Shown: positions 54,321 through 63,615 of the stretch, piece after piece
How positions within the stretch are numbered: the stretch's first letter is position 1
Layout: every line of letters begins with the position of its first letter
From: an uncultured Alphaproteobacteria bacterium
GTDB taxonomy: Bacteria; Pseudomonadota; Alphaproteobacteria; CAAHEQ01; UBA3637
Direction: 5' to 3'
Length of the DNA: 64,000 nt
Assembly (NCBI GenBank): GCA_944392555.1
Contig: CALXWZ010000005.1
Span: forward strand, 1-64,000
Program-made: the position numbers and the translations under genes
The notes under the pieces: generated by a model
Told to the model about the DNA's origin: nothing
Database searches by the model: none
What the model saw: only the letters and a program-made list of their open reading frames with translations

Positions 54321-55571
54321 ATGAATACAAAATCGTTTTATAAATGGCTTTTGATGTTCATTGCTGCGTGTGCTTTGTTTGGTATGGCAGCGTGTATGTT
54401 CCCGTCGGTCGGCTTAATTTTTGAGCAGACGGGTGTTTTTCAATTACTCACCGAAACAACAACGGCGCAATTATTCTTGCCGTTGGGCGTAGCGCAACTG
54501 GTTATGATTGGCATTTGTTGCGTATTGCTTTATTTGGGCATTGCGCGCAAGTTTGAACCGTTGTTGTTGGTGCCGATAGCCATTGGGGGTATCTTGGCAA
54601 ATTTACCCGGTGCGGGGATGACGCAAGAGGGCGGACTTTTATATATCTTGTATCATTTCGGCATTGCAAGCGGTGTTTTCCCGTTATTGATATTTTTGGG
54701 TGTCGGCGCCATGACGGATTTCGGCCCATTGCTTTCCAATCCGAAAACGGCACTTTTGGGCGGTGCGGCACAATTTGCGATTTTCGGCACGTTCTTGGGT
54801 GGTATTTTGCTTACGAAATATCTGCCGTTTTTTGATTTGACGCTAGCACAATCGGCCTCTATTGCCATTATCGGCGGAGCAGACGGGCCGACATCAATTT
54901 ATCTTGCAGGCAAGTTAGCTCCCGAATTGCTGGGTGCCGTTGCTGTTGCGGCGTATTCGTATATGGCATTGGTCCCCGTGATACAACCGCCTGTTATGCG
55001 GGCTTTGACTACAAAAAAAGAGCGTCAAATCGTGATGACACAACTGCGGGAAGTTTCAAAAACCGAGAAGATTTTATTCCCGATTATGACGATGATTTTA
55101 ACGGGACTTTTCATTCCGATGGCCTTACCGCTTATCGGTATGTTAATGCTCGGTAATTTATTGAAAGAATGCGGGGTCACGGAGCGTCTTTCCAAAACGG
55201 CAGGGAATGACTTAATGAATACGGTGACACTCTTATTGGGCTTGTCGGTCGGTTCTAAAATGGCGGCCGAATTGTTTTTGGTTCCGCAAACATTGATTGT
55301 GCTGTTATTGGGTGTGATTGCCTTTATTATCGGCACGGGGTCAGGTGTTTTAATGGCCAAAGGAATGAACTTATTTTTGAAGAATAAAATCAATCCGCTG
55401 ATTGGCTCTGCGGGCGTGTCGGCAATTCCGATGGCGGCGCGTGTAAGTGAGAAATTGGGGCAAGAAGCCGATCCGAATAATCACTTGGTCATGCATGCGA
55501 TGGGTGCAAATGTATCTGGGTCAATCGGCTCGGCAATAGCCGCCGGTATTTTATTGGCATTGTGTCAATAA
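54321..55571 (+). CDS. oadB: Na+-translocating decarboxylase beta subunit
   Basis: 416 aa, about nine to eleven transmembrane helices. Signature regions are [20 protein letters not shown] (Na+-binding Asp) and [40 protein letters not shown] and [20 protein letters not shown] follow. [20 protein letters not shown] is near the end. These define the OadB/GcdB/MmdB family, which decarboxylates carboxybiotin and extrudes Na+. It is 20 bp behind oadA, and a strong terminator lies 56 bp downstream. Confidence 0.97.
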   Translation: MNTKSFYKWLLMFIAACALFGMAACMFPSVGLIFEQTGVFQLLTETTTAQLFLPLGVAQLVMIGICCVLLYLGIARKFEPLLLVPIAIGGILANLPGAGMTQEGGLLYILYHFGIASGVFPLLIFLGVGAMTDFGPLLSNPKTALLGGAAQFAIFGTFLGGILLTKYLPFFDLTLAQSASIAIIGGADGPTSIYLAGKLAPELLGAVAVAAYSYMALVPVIQPPVMRALTTKKERQIVMTQLREVSKTEKILFPIMTMILTGLFIPMALPLIGMLMLGNLLKECGVTERLSKTAGNDLMNTVTLLLGLSVGSKMAAELFLVPQTLIVLLLGVIAFIIGTGSGVLMAKGMNLFLKNKINPLIGSAGVSAIPMAARVSEKLGQEADPNNHLVMHAMGANVSGSIGSAIAAGILLALCQ

Positions 55572-55626
55572 AAGATTAAAAAGCCAGTGGGAAATCAGCC
55601 ATAAAACAGTGGCAAATCAGCCACAC

Positions 55627-55655
55627 AAAAAAGCCTCCGCTTGGGGGCTTTTTTA
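55627..55655 (+). terminator. Terminator of the oad operon
   Basis: AAAAAAGCCTCC-GCTT-GGGGGCTTTTTT. Confidence 0.92.
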
Positions 55656-55889
55656 TTTTCATAAACGCTTTCAAGTATGTTTTCCCGATTTCTTCTATCT
55701 CTGCACGCAAAAAGATACTTGTTGCTCTTTTTAAGTGTTTGTGTGGCTTGCCTCATTTAAAGTAGCCGAGTGTATTCGCCTTTTTTATAAGTTTCTTTTT
55801 TTTGGGATTTTTTGGTTGATTGAGTAATTGCTTGTATGACAAAAGCAAAGTAATTCTCACGCCCACACACCACAAAAGTCCAAATAAAA
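55656..55889. other. Intergenic spacer
   Basis: AT-rich spacer between convergent units; no gene or repeat recognised. Confidence 0.4.
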
Positions 55890-55913
55890 AAGGGATGCTT
55901 TATCACATCCCTT
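55890..55913 (-). terminator. Terminator of the parvulin gene
   Basis: On the minus strand AAGGGATG and CATCCCTT pair around an 8-nt loop and run into TTTTATT. Confidence 0.8.
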
Positions 55914-55947
55914 TCGTTCGTTATATTTCCTGCTTCGGAAACAAAAC

Positions 55948-57135
55948 TTATTTGGCTTTTGTATCGTCCGCTGTTTTTTCTGCGGATTCATCTGCCGTTG
56001 TTGTTTCCGTGTCAGCTGTGCCATCGGTTGTATCTTCAACTTCTTCCACAACTTCTTCTACGTCTTCACCCTCGACCGGTGCCAATGCCTCGTCCGCCGC
56101 TTGTTGTTCGGCTTCTTTTACCGTCAACGGAGCAGGGGCTGAATTGTTTAATTCTGCCGTCGGGTCCGGTTGACGCAATGTCGGCACTAATTTCTGCACA
56201 TTGTGTCTCGCTTCTTCTTGTTTTAAAACGCTTTGAATATTGCGTTCTACGAATAATTGACGCAGTTGATCTTGCACATCTTCAAATGCCGGAGGCGGTG
56301 CTAACCGACGATCTTCAACCAACACAACATGCCATCCGAACGGCGTTTTAATCGGTTGAGAAAGTTGTCCTTTCTTCAAAGCAAATACGGCTTCACCGAA
56401 TTCCGGAATCATCATATTCTTTTGGAAATAGCCCAAATCACCGCCGTTTCCGCCTTCTGCATCCAATGATTTCGTATTGGCAAGCATTTTAAAATCAGCG
56501 CCGGCTTTGAGTTGAATTAAAATATCGCGCGCTTCTTTTTCCGTGCGGACTAAAATATGACGCGCATGAATTTCATCTTGCCGTTCAATTTGTTTGATTT
56601 CTTCCAAATATAAATCTTTTAATTTTTCGGGCGTTGCTAATTCGTTCATCTTCTTTTCAAGATAGGCATTGCTTAAAATAGCATTGCGCGTTTCTTTAAT
56701 TGCTTCACGCACGGCCGGATCATTTTGAATTTCGGCTTCTTGTGCCGATTTTAACACAACTTGATTTGTAATGTATTTATCCAACAAATGAGGGTAAATC
56801 ATATCAAACGGTAATTCGGCGTATTGCGGAATCCGATCGGCGATTTCTTTGATTTGCGATAAATAAACGTTTTCCCCGTCAATCGTTGCGACGACAACAT
56901 CATCACTGCTGTGAAAATACTTCCCGAACAATGTCTGCCCGTTTTCGGAACGCATTGCCTGATACCCGACAATCCCCCAAACGGCTGCCGCACCCAACAA
57001 TAAAATACCCGTAATAATCGTGCTCTTCTTCAATCCCGAAGATTCTTTTTCCGCTACGGGCGTTGCTTGTGATGCAGATGCCGGTTGCGCTTCTGTTTCA
57101 ATAGGTGTTGTTTCTGCTTTTTTTTGTTTGACCAT
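55948..57135 (-). CDS. Parvulin-type peptidyl-prolyl isomerase, membrane-anchored
   Basis: 395 aa. A polar N-terminus is followed by one transmembrane helix (STIITGILLLGAAAVWGIVG). A SurA/PrsA-like helical region carries VVATIDGENVYLSQIKEIAD and PEKLKDLYLEEIKQIERQDE. The parvulin domain is at about residues 190-285: IHARHILVRTEKEARDIL, GGNGGDLGYFQKNMMIPEFG and PIKTPFGWHVVLVEDRR. The C-terminal ~60 residues are very acidic and Thr-rich. It probably folds exported proteins in the periplasm. ATG 57135 has AAGGAGAGTAAC ahead. Confidence 0.9.
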   Translation of the reverse strand: MVKQKKAETTPIETEAQPASASQATPVAEKESSGLKKSTIITGILLLGAAAVWGIVGYQAMRSENGQTLFGKYFHSSDDVVVATIDGENVYLSQIKEIADRIPQYAELPFDMIYPHLLDKYITNQVVLKSAQEAEIQNDPAVREAIKETRNAILSNAYLEKKMNELATPEKLKDLYLEEIKQIERQDEIHARHILVRTEKEARDILIQLKAGADFKMLANTKSLDAEGGNGGDLGYFQKNMMIPEFGEAVFALKKGQLSQPIKTPFGWHVVLVEDRRLAPPPAFEDVQDQLRQLFVERNIQSVLKQEEARHNVQKLVPTLRQPDPTAELNNSAPAPLTVKEAEQQAADEALAPVEGEDVEEVVEEVEDTTDGTADTETTTADESAEKTADDTKAK

Positions 57136-57210
57136 GTTACTCTCCTTATATTTTTAATGATGGCTAGTGGTATAATAGTTTCTTTTTTTCCAAAAAGCAA
57201 TCACTATTTT

Positions 57211-57633
57211 TTAAATATTTTTGAGATGACCTTGTCGCAGGCGTCTTGAAAGTTCTCCGATAAATCCGTGCGCAATGGAGGGATGCAATGCAATCATCTG
57301 ATACAGGCGATTGCCACTGATACGTAAAACGGTTGTTTTATCGTTGGCTCTGATTTCATACGGAATCACTGCCGGGCATAAAACGGTTGTTTCACCGAAG
57401 TATTGGCGCGGGCCGAACTCCGTAACAATTCCCTCTTTATCGGTGCAATGCACGCTTCCTGAGAGGATAATATAAAGAAATGTATTTTCAATTCCGCTCG
57501 GAATAATTTCTTCCCCCGCTTTATACGTTTTTTCTTCGGCAACGGCGATTAAATCCGATAGCGCCATTTCAGACGATTCTTCAAAGATTGAGATGTTTTT
57601 TAAAATCAATACTTTTTCAAATGTGTTTGCCAT
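57211..57633 (-). CDS. Cyclic-nucleotide-binding domain protein
   Basis: 140 aa, a single cNMP-binding (CAP-ED) domain. It shows ISIFEESSEMALSDLIAVAE, the Gly-rich turn FLYIILSGSVHCTDKEGI and YFGETTVLCPAVIPYEIRAN. The last matches the phosphate-binding cassette (FGExALL...R) with an insertion and without a clear Arg at the usual place. There is no DNA-binding or enzymatic domain. It starts 9 bp after the MFS-HEAT gene ends, so the two form an operon and probably a functional pair. Confidence 0.85.
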   Translation of the reverse strand: MANTFEKVLILKNISIFEESSEMALSDLIAVAEEKTYKAGEEIIPSGIENTFLYIILSGSVHCTDKEGIVTEFGPRQYFGETTVLCPAVIPYEIRANDKTTVLRISGNRLYQMIALHPSIAHGFIGELSRRLRQGHLKNI

Positions 57634-57642
57634 ACGTTCTCC

Positions 57643-60423
57643 TTAATTCTTTGATAAAGTTTCGGGCTTTATTGCAACCAACACACTGGTGGGCAATGTT
57701 AATAAAATTTCGTTCAATCGTTCGGAATTTGTTTCCAACCGATACAAGGCTTCAACGGCAGCTTCCGCCACCAGCGGATTGCGACTCTTTAATTCTTTGC
57801 ATACGGCGGGCAATCCGCGCGTATCTCCGATTTTTTGCAGACAATACAGCAAGTTTGTGCGAATCCAACCGGCCAAATGAAACGGCGGATTTTGTAATAA
57901 TGCTGATAATTCGTTCACGGCTTCTTCAATTGTCACTTGTGGCATAATTACTTCTTTTTTATGTTCATACGGTAAGTAAGCAATTTGCTTAACCGTTTCA
58001 AATAAATCTTTGCGCAATAAATCTTGCAAAACCCCGAGTGCCGTCGGATACGCCGTATAGTCATCACTGATCAGCACGTGAACGGCTTTTTGAAACAGGT
58101 TGCTCTTATTAAGCAATAACAACTGATAGAAAACCAATTCGCGTGTTTCTTCAATATCTTCCGAAAGGGAGCGCAATAAAAAGGCAAAAGCATCTTGGGC
58201 TTTGGGAACGGGTGCCTGTTTATATTTTTCGCAAAAAGCGCTTAATTTGAAAATGCGATCGGCATCGGAAAGAATACCCTCTTTTAATAATTGATATTTG
58301 CCTTTATGTTTCCAGAAAATACCTGTTTCAATCATACCGCGGATAATGGCTTTACGCAGTTTTTGATTCCCCATTTTAAGCGCACGCAATAAAATTTGCT
58401 TGCTTTCGGAATCTTCTTGCATCGTTAAAAATAAAATCAGCACTTTTTGACGGAAAGCACTTGTTTCCGTATTATGCAACGTCCGTTCAATGAGCGGGTA
58501 GGCTTTAATGCCGAAGTTTTTAAGTGCAACAAGCGCATTTTCTTCCAAACGCATATCATCTAAACTTGATAAAATCAGCGGTAAACATTCGGCGTGTTTA
58601 ACTTCTCCCGCCACGCACAAGGCTTTATTAACAATTTGAATATCCGTGCTTTTCAGCAAGGGTATCAATAAGCGAATCAGCCCGACGGACGGAGCATTTT
58701 CCATCACTTCCAACGCCAACATTTTATCGCTTGTTTTTGAGCCGGTTGCCAATTTTTGCAATCCGTCCATTGCCAACAGTGCATAGTATCCGCCCACCTT
58801 TAAAAAGCCGATCATGGCACCGCTTTTGAGCGAGGGATTATCTAAAAAGGCGGTATAAGAATCAAGCAATGCTTCATCTTCGTTTAAATCCGCAATTTGA
58901 ATTAAAAGCGCTAATGCTTGCCTACGAACTAATACGGATTCATCTGTTTCAAAAATAAAACGCATGGTGGAATCAAAACGGGTTAAATCCGATTCGCTAC
59001 CCACTTTTTCCAAGGCATACAGCCGAACTTTTTCGGAAGGATGTTTTAATAATTTTAAAACCGTTTTCATGTAGAACGGATGTTTTGAAATTTCCAAAAT
59101 GCGTAAAAAATAAATAATATCGTTCGTTGTTGCCTGCGGAATTTCGTTTTTAATATAATTAAAAATTTTCTTGGATGCCATCATGAGCGGTGTCCCGCGC
59201 CATTCGCGTAATTTTAAGGAATGCAAAAGGGCGTTGGCGTAAAAATGTAGCGCCATGATTAACAGCGGTATCAAGATAAGTGTTAAAGCAATCAATGTAT
59301 ATTTTTCATGCGACAAGACCGGTAGATAGTAAACCAAAATAGCGCCCAACATAAATCCCGTCGGCTCAATCACAATAAGGCGTTTTTTATTGATGCTTTG
59401 CTCGCCACCGATTCTTAATGTTCTTAACAGTGTTTCGGCAAATCCGTTATAGTTCATATAGAGGGTAATCATAAAAACGAAAAATCCGCCGTATATCCAG
59501 TGATAGGAATCGTAAAAAATGCCGATGGAAAGAGCCGATAAAGAAACGGCCATCACAAACATATTGCCCGATAAGGCATAGAAAAATCTGCGCCGAATTA
59601 AACTGAGCGCCAGCACAAATTCCGCCAGCCCGAATAACCCCCAGAATGAGGCAATTTGCCTTAATATACCTTTCCCTTGGAAGAGTTGTGCCGTTTCGGT
59701 ATAAAACACATAGTTTGCAACGGCAAATCCCGTCATGGCAAAAAAGCAAAACATTAAAAGGGTGCGAACCATTTTGCGCTCGGCAAAATCTTGCGCTTCA
59801 CCGCTTTTAAACGTAAACATTTCTTTCGGAACGGGTTTCATTTGCGTCAAGATGTAAATGCCGGCAAAGAAAGCCACCAATAAGGCCATGGCAAAATAAA
59901 GAAGCCCGTAAGCGCCGATATTGACAAAGTATACAAATGCTCCGGCGACACCGTATCCGATTGCCTCACAGGCCAACACAAAAATGAATTTAAGTGAGTT
60001 TGTCGTTAATTTGAAAAAGCGGGCGCATACCGACCAAAAAACAGCATTAATCAAAATAAAAAAGCCGTATTTTGCAATAAATAAAGCATCATATCTGCCG
60101 ATAACCCGATATTCAATCATACCGATAAGAAGCATGAGTATCAGAAGTAAAAAGCCGGTTATCCAGACGGCGCCGTAGCCTTTTCGGCGCGAAAGAAAAC
60201 GCGTTTCGTAGCCCGTAAACGCCATCATAACTGAAACAGCAATTAAATCAATGCCGATAGTGCGGTGCGTTGTTAATGTTAGAAAGAGTTGAACGGCGCT
60301 GATATCCAAAAAAGTTAGGGCAACGGATTTAATGGTTGCCAGCCCCATTATGAACAGTAATAATCCGATATGAAATGCCGGCATATGCGATGCCCGAATG
60401 AATACCTTTTTAAATATACTCAT
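57643..60423 (-). CDS. MFS/NTT-like transporter fused to HEAT repeats
   Basis: 926 aa. Residues 1 to ~420 contain about twelve hydrophobic helices (IGLLLFIMGLATIKSVALTF, IDLIAVSVMMAFTGYETRFL, GFAVANYVFYTETAQLFQGK, YTLIALTLILIPLLIMALHF). From ~425 to the end is a helical HEAT-like region (TVLKLLKHPSEKVRLYALEK, ILLRALKMGNQKLRKAIIRG, VAEAAVEALYRLETNSERLN). Transporter-like domains fused to HEAT and cyclic-nucleotide modules are known among ATP/ADP translocase (NTT) relatives. Here the cNMP module is a separate downstream gene. Substrate is unknown. Confidence 0.75.
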   Translation of the reverse strand: MSIFKKVFIRASHMPAFHIGLLLFIMGLATIKSVALTFLDISAVQLFLTLTTHRTIGIDLIAVSVMMAFTGYETRFLSRRKGYGAVWITGFLLLILMLLIGMIEYRVIGRYDALFIAKYGFFILINAVFWSVCARFFKLTTNSLKFIFVLACEAIGYGVAGAFVYFVNIGAYGLLYFAMALLVAFFAGIYILTQMKPVPKEMFTFKSGEAQDFAERKMVRTLLMFCFFAMTGFAVANYVFYTETAQLFQGKGILRQIASFWGLFGLAEFVLALSLIRRRFFYALSGNMFVMAVSLSALSIGIFYDSYHWIYGGFFVFMITLYMNYNGFAETLLRTLRIGGEQSINKKRLIVIEPTGFMLGAILVYYLPVLSHEKYTLIALTLILIPLLIMALHFYANALLHSLKLREWRGTPLMMASKKIFNYIKNEIPQATTNDIIYFLRILEISKHPFYMKTVLKLLKHPSEKVRLYALEKVGSESDLTRFDSTMRFIFETDESVLVRRQALALLIQIADLNEDEALLDSYTAFLDNPSLKSGAMIGFLKVGGYYALLAMDGLQKLATGSKTSDKMLALEVMENAPSVGLIRLLIPLLKSTDIQIVNKALCVAGEVKHAECLPLILSSLDDMRLEENALVALKNFGIKAYPLIERTLHNTETSAFRQKVLILFLTMQEDSESKQILLRALKMGNQKLRKAIIRGMIETGIFWKHKGKYQLLKEGILSDADRIFKLSAFCEKYKQAPVPKAQDAFAFLLRSLSEDIEETRELVFYQLLLLNKSNLFQKAVHVLISDDYTAYPTALGVLQDLLRKDLFETVKQIAYLPYEHKKEVIMPQVTIEEAVNELSALLQNPPFHLAGWIRTNLLYCLQKIGDTRGLPAVCKELKSRNPLVAEAAVEALYRLETNSERLNEILLTLPTSVLVAIKPETLSKN

Positions 60424-60509
60424 CTTTTATTCTCACTTTATTCCCGCTTTTGTTTCTTTTTATCACTTATAACGCTAATCCTTCCGATTTGTTCGCCGAG
60501 TGGTTTTGT

Positions 60510-61391
60510 TTACTCTTGCTCTCCCAACAATGCGTCAACATATTCTTCCGCCGTAAACGTATTTAAATCATCTACTTGTTCGCCGACGCCGATTGCGTGA
60601 ATCGGTAATTTGAATTTATCCGTCAACGCCAGTAAAATCCCGCCTTTTGCCGTGCCGTCCAGTTTTGTCATAATCAAGCCCGTTACTTTCGTCATCTGCG
60701 AAAACGTTTCAACCTGCATCAGGGCATTTTGCCCGACGGTTGCATCTAATACGAGTAAACCGGCATGCGGTGCCGTTTCATCGCATTTTCGGATAACGCG
60801 GACAATTTTGCCGAGTTCATCCATTAAATCCGTTCGGTTATGCAATCTGCCGGCCGTGTCAATTAAAATAATATCATCGCCGTTTTTTTGCGCGGTTTTA
60901 ATGGCATCAAAAATAAGCCCTGCCGAATCGGCATTCGGTTTTGTATAAACGGGACAGCCGATTTTCTCGCCCCACTTTTGGAGTTGTTCCGAAGCGCCCG
61001 CCCGAAAGGTATCTCCCGCTACCAGAGAAATCCGGTATCCTTGTTTTTTATACTGCATTCCCAATTTCCCGATAGTGGTTGTTTTTCCCGCACCGTTGAC
61101 GCCGATCATCAAAATAATAAAGGGTTTTTTCGTTGTATCAATTTGCAACGGGTGCGCAACGGGTTCCAGTTTTTCAATCAGTGTTTCGCGAATAATGGTG
61201 CGCGTTTCGGTAGCATCTTTCGGATGACGCGATTTTAGAACTTCTATCAATTCGGTTGTGGTTTTAATGCCCACGTCGGCCTGCAATAACGATTCTTCCA
61301 ATGTGTCCAAAGACGATAGATCCATCTTGACGCCCGTTAAAACGCGGGCTGTTTTTTTGAGTCCGAATTTAAGCTTTTCCAACCAGCTCAT
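60510..61391 (-). CDS. ftsY: Signal recognition particle receptor FtsY
   Basis: 293 aa from the ATG at 61391 (MSWLEKLKFG), with AAGGAGAGGCA ahead. NG domain only: helical N domain, G1 MIGVNGAGKTTTIGKL, DTFRAGASEQL, G3 IDTAGRLHN, G4 TKLDGTAKGG. The acidic A domain of E. coli FtsY is absent, as in many alphaproteobacteria. It docks SRP-ribosome complexes at the membrane. Its start lies within the last codons of mtaB (23-bp overlap), so translation is coupled. Confidence 0.97.
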   Translation of the reverse strand: MSWLEKLKFGLKKTARVLTGVKMDLSSLDTLEESLLQADVGIKTTTELIEVLKSRHPKDATETRTIIRETLIEKLEPVAHPLQIDTTKKPFIILMIGVNGAGKTTTIGKLGMQYKKQGYRISLVAGDTFRAGASEQLQKWGEKIGCPVYTKPNADSAGLIFDAIKTAQKNGDDIILIDTAGRLHNRTDLMDELGKIVRVIRKCDETAPHAGLLVLDATVGQNALMQVETFSQMTKVTGLIMTKLDGTAKGGILLALTDKFKLPIHAIGVGEQVDDLNTFTAEEYVDALLGEQE

Positions 61392-62589
61392 TGCCTCTCC
61401 TTTCAAGAATGTGAACGGGGATAATGTCTCCGATTTTCATATTCTCACCCGTTATATTCACTTTAAGATAATTCTCCGTATATCCCTGCATATATTCCGA
61501 ACCCACTTGTTCAATCAAAACATACTTTGTTTGACCTATCAAAGAATCCAGCAATTTTTCTTCCAATTTCAACCCGCACTTTCGCAATTCGGCAGCGCGT
61601 TCTTTGCGAACAGATATATCTACCATCGGCATTTTTGAGGCCGGCGTTCCTGGCCGAACGGAGTAGGGGAAGACGTGCAACAGTGAAATTTGCGCTTCTT
61701 CAACCAGCTGAACGGTTTTTAAAAACTGTGCTTCTGTTTCCGTCGGGAAGCCCGTAATAAAATCGGCGCCGAAAACCATATCGGGGCGCACTTTTCTTAA
61801 TTTATGGCAAAAGTCAATCACTTGCTCGCGCGTGTGGCGACGACCCATTCTCTTTAAAACTAAATTATCCCCCGCCTGAACGGATAAATGCAAATGTGGC
61901 ATCAGTGCGGGAAATTCCTCAAATAGGGTAATTAATTCATCATCAACACAAGCCGGATCCACCGAACCGAGGCGTAAGCGCTTTAAATTTGGCAGCGATG
62001 TCAGCATGGTGCGAAGGAGTGTATTCAATCCATAAGGGTATGAGGTAATATCCACGCCCGTTAACACGATTTCCGAAATGCCGTTGTTTAAAAACTGCTT
62101 TGCTTGTGCCAACACGCGTTCGGGTGATAACCCTTTATTATGCCCGCGCGCTTGCCTTACAATGCAAAACGTGCAAGCATGATTGCAACCTTGTTGGATT
62201 TGTAAAAATGCACGCGTGCGCCCTTCAAAATCCGTTACAATCGGTAGTTCAAATTGTTCCGCGCGGGCGTCAATATCTCCCACAAGCACTTTTTCATTCC
62301 CGAACAACGCCTCACGTGTGAGTTTTTCGCGATTGCCCAATACCCGATAAACCTCAGGCATTTGAGCATACTCCTCGGGATGGAGTTGCGCCGCGCAACC
62401 CGTTACGATAATTTTCATTTCGGGAAATTCGCGATGCGCTTTGCGAATGGCTTGGCGACATTGTCTTTCGGCTTCTCCCGTAACGGCACAAGTATTTACA
62501 AGAATCACATCATCCAACCCTTCACCGATTTGATGAATGAGCGACGATTCAAACGTATTAAGCCGACAACCGAACGTTAATATCTTCAT
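61369..62589 (-). CDS. mtaB: tRNA t6A37 methylthiotransferase MtaB
   Basis: 406 aa radical-SAM enzyme that adds a methylthio group to t6A37 of tRNA. Domains in order: the UPF0004 N-terminal domain (ILTFGCRLNTFESSLI, VNTCAVTGEAERQCR, VTGCAAQLHPEEY with its cluster cysteines), the radical-SAM core (QQGCNHACTFCIVRQARG), and a C-terminal TRAM-like region. MKILTFGCRLN with few extra residues fits MtaB (YqeV) better than MiaB. A (TAGAGA)n repeat lies just upstream of its ribosome site. Confidence 0.92.
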   Translation of the reverse strand: MKILTFGCRLNTFESSLIHQIGEGLDDVILVNTCAVTGEAERQCRQAIRKAHREFPEMKIIVTGCAAQLHPEEYAQMPEVYRVLGNREKLTREALFGNEKVLVGDIDARAEQFELPIVTDFEGRTRAFLQIQQGCNHACTFCIVRQARGHNKGLSPERVLAQAKQFLNNGISEIVLTGVDITSYPYGLNTLLRTMLTSLPNLKRLRLGSVDPACVDDELITLFEEFPALMPHLHLSVQAGDNLVLKRMGRRHTREQVIDFCHKLRKVRPDMVFGADFITGFPTETEAQFLKTVQLVEEAQISLLHVFPYSVRPGTPASKMPMVDISVRKERAAELRKCGLKLEEKLLDSLIGQTKYVLIEQVGSEYMQGYTENYLKVNITGENMKIGDIIPVHILERRGNELVGKA

Positions 62590-62598
62590 CCTTTTCTT

Positions 62599-62624
62599 TC
62601 TCTATCTCTATCTCTATCTCTATC
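62599..62624. repeat. Hexanucleotide tandem repeat, ~4.3 copies
   Basis: TCTCTA repeated in tandem (TAGAGA on the minus strand), located 10 bp upstream of the mtaB start and 15 bp after the corC stop. Copy-number change would alter the spacer upstream of mtaB. Confidence 0.85.
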
Positions 62625-62638
62625 TTTTATTCTTTACT

Positions 62639-63604
62639 TTACTTTTTTTCTTTGCCTTTTTTTCTTGTTTTAAGTGTCTTTAATTTCCCCTTTAAATCAA
62701 ACTGTTTAAGCCCGAGTTTTTTCTTCTTTTCGGGTGTTTTTTTCTTCTTTTGATTTTCTTTGATTTTTTTGAAATGCGTAATCTTAACTTGCTTGACATG
62801 CCGTGCATCCGCATCCGTAATTTCAAAAATAACGCCGGAAGAATGCGTTATTTTTTCGCCCACTTTCGGCAACCTGCCGGCCAAATATGAAACGAGTCCG
62901 CCAATGGTATCCACATCGCTGTTTTTTTCGTCATCCGTTAAGAAATATCCGATTCTCTCTTCCAATGCCGATAACAAAATTCGGGCATCTGCTTGAATGA
63001 GCGAATTGCCGATTTTGTGCAGCACAGGCGTTGCATCTAACGCATCATGCTCATCTTCAATTTCGCCGACGATTTCTTCCAATAAGTCTTCCAATGTAAT
63101 TAATCCGCCCGTTCCGCCGTATTCATCTATTACAACAGCCATTTGCGTGCATTTTGCCTGCATATCGCGCAACAAATCTAATGCTCTGACCGAGGCGGGA
63201 ACGTATAATACGTTATTTGTCATAATTTCTTTCAGCGTAATATCCGTATGGGTTAAAACGGCGCAAAGTAAATCTTTTGCATGCACAACGCCCACAATAT
63301 TATCCAATGTGCCATCGTAAACCGGTATGCGCGTAAATTTATCTTCCACGATGATTTTTGAAAGCTGTTCCAACGAGGCATTGATTGAAACGGCTGTTAT
63401 ATCAATGTTCGGAATGCAAATATGCCCCGCGCGAATATCTTTTAATTTGAATAAGTTTTTCAGTAAATTCAATTCATCGGGATCAACCAACACTTTATCA
63501 CCGCGTTCTTCCCGTTCATCCATAATCTCTTCAATCGTTTCAATAACTTGTTCTTCTTCCGGATGCTTTGTGAAATACGATTTGATTCTTTGTAAAAATT
63601 CCAT
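62639..63604 (-). CDS. corC: CorC/HlyC-family CBS-domain protein
   Basis: 321 aa. The N-terminal region (TIEEIMDEREERGDKVLVDP, NIDITAVSINASLEQLSKII) leads into a CBS pair: FTRIPVYDGTLDNIVGVVHA and MAVVIDEYGGTGGLITLEDL. The CorC_HlyC C-terminal domain follows. The last ~45 residues are extremely Lys-rich, an extension beyond the usual family end. The family is linked to Mg2+/Co2+ efflux; older annotations call it TlyC hemolysin. It starts 11 bp after ybeY, the conserved ybeY-corC order. Confidence 0.92.
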   Translation of the reverse strand: MEFLQRIKSYFTKHPEEEQVIETIEEIMDEREERGDKVLVDPDELNLLKNLFKLKDIRAGHICIPNIDITAVSINASLEQLSKIIVEDKFTRIPVYDGTLDNIVGVVHAKDLLCAVLTHTDITLKEIMTNNVLYVPASVRALDLLRDMQAKCTQMAVVIDEYGGTGGLITLEDLLEEIVGEIEDEHDALDATPVLHKIGNSLIQADARILLSALEERIGYFLTDDEKNSDVDTIGGLVSYLAGRLPKVGEKITHSSGVIFEITDADARHVKQVKITHFKKIKENQKKKKTPEKKKKLGLKQFDLKGKLKTLKTRKKGKEKK

Positions 63605-63615
63605 TTTATTTTCCG

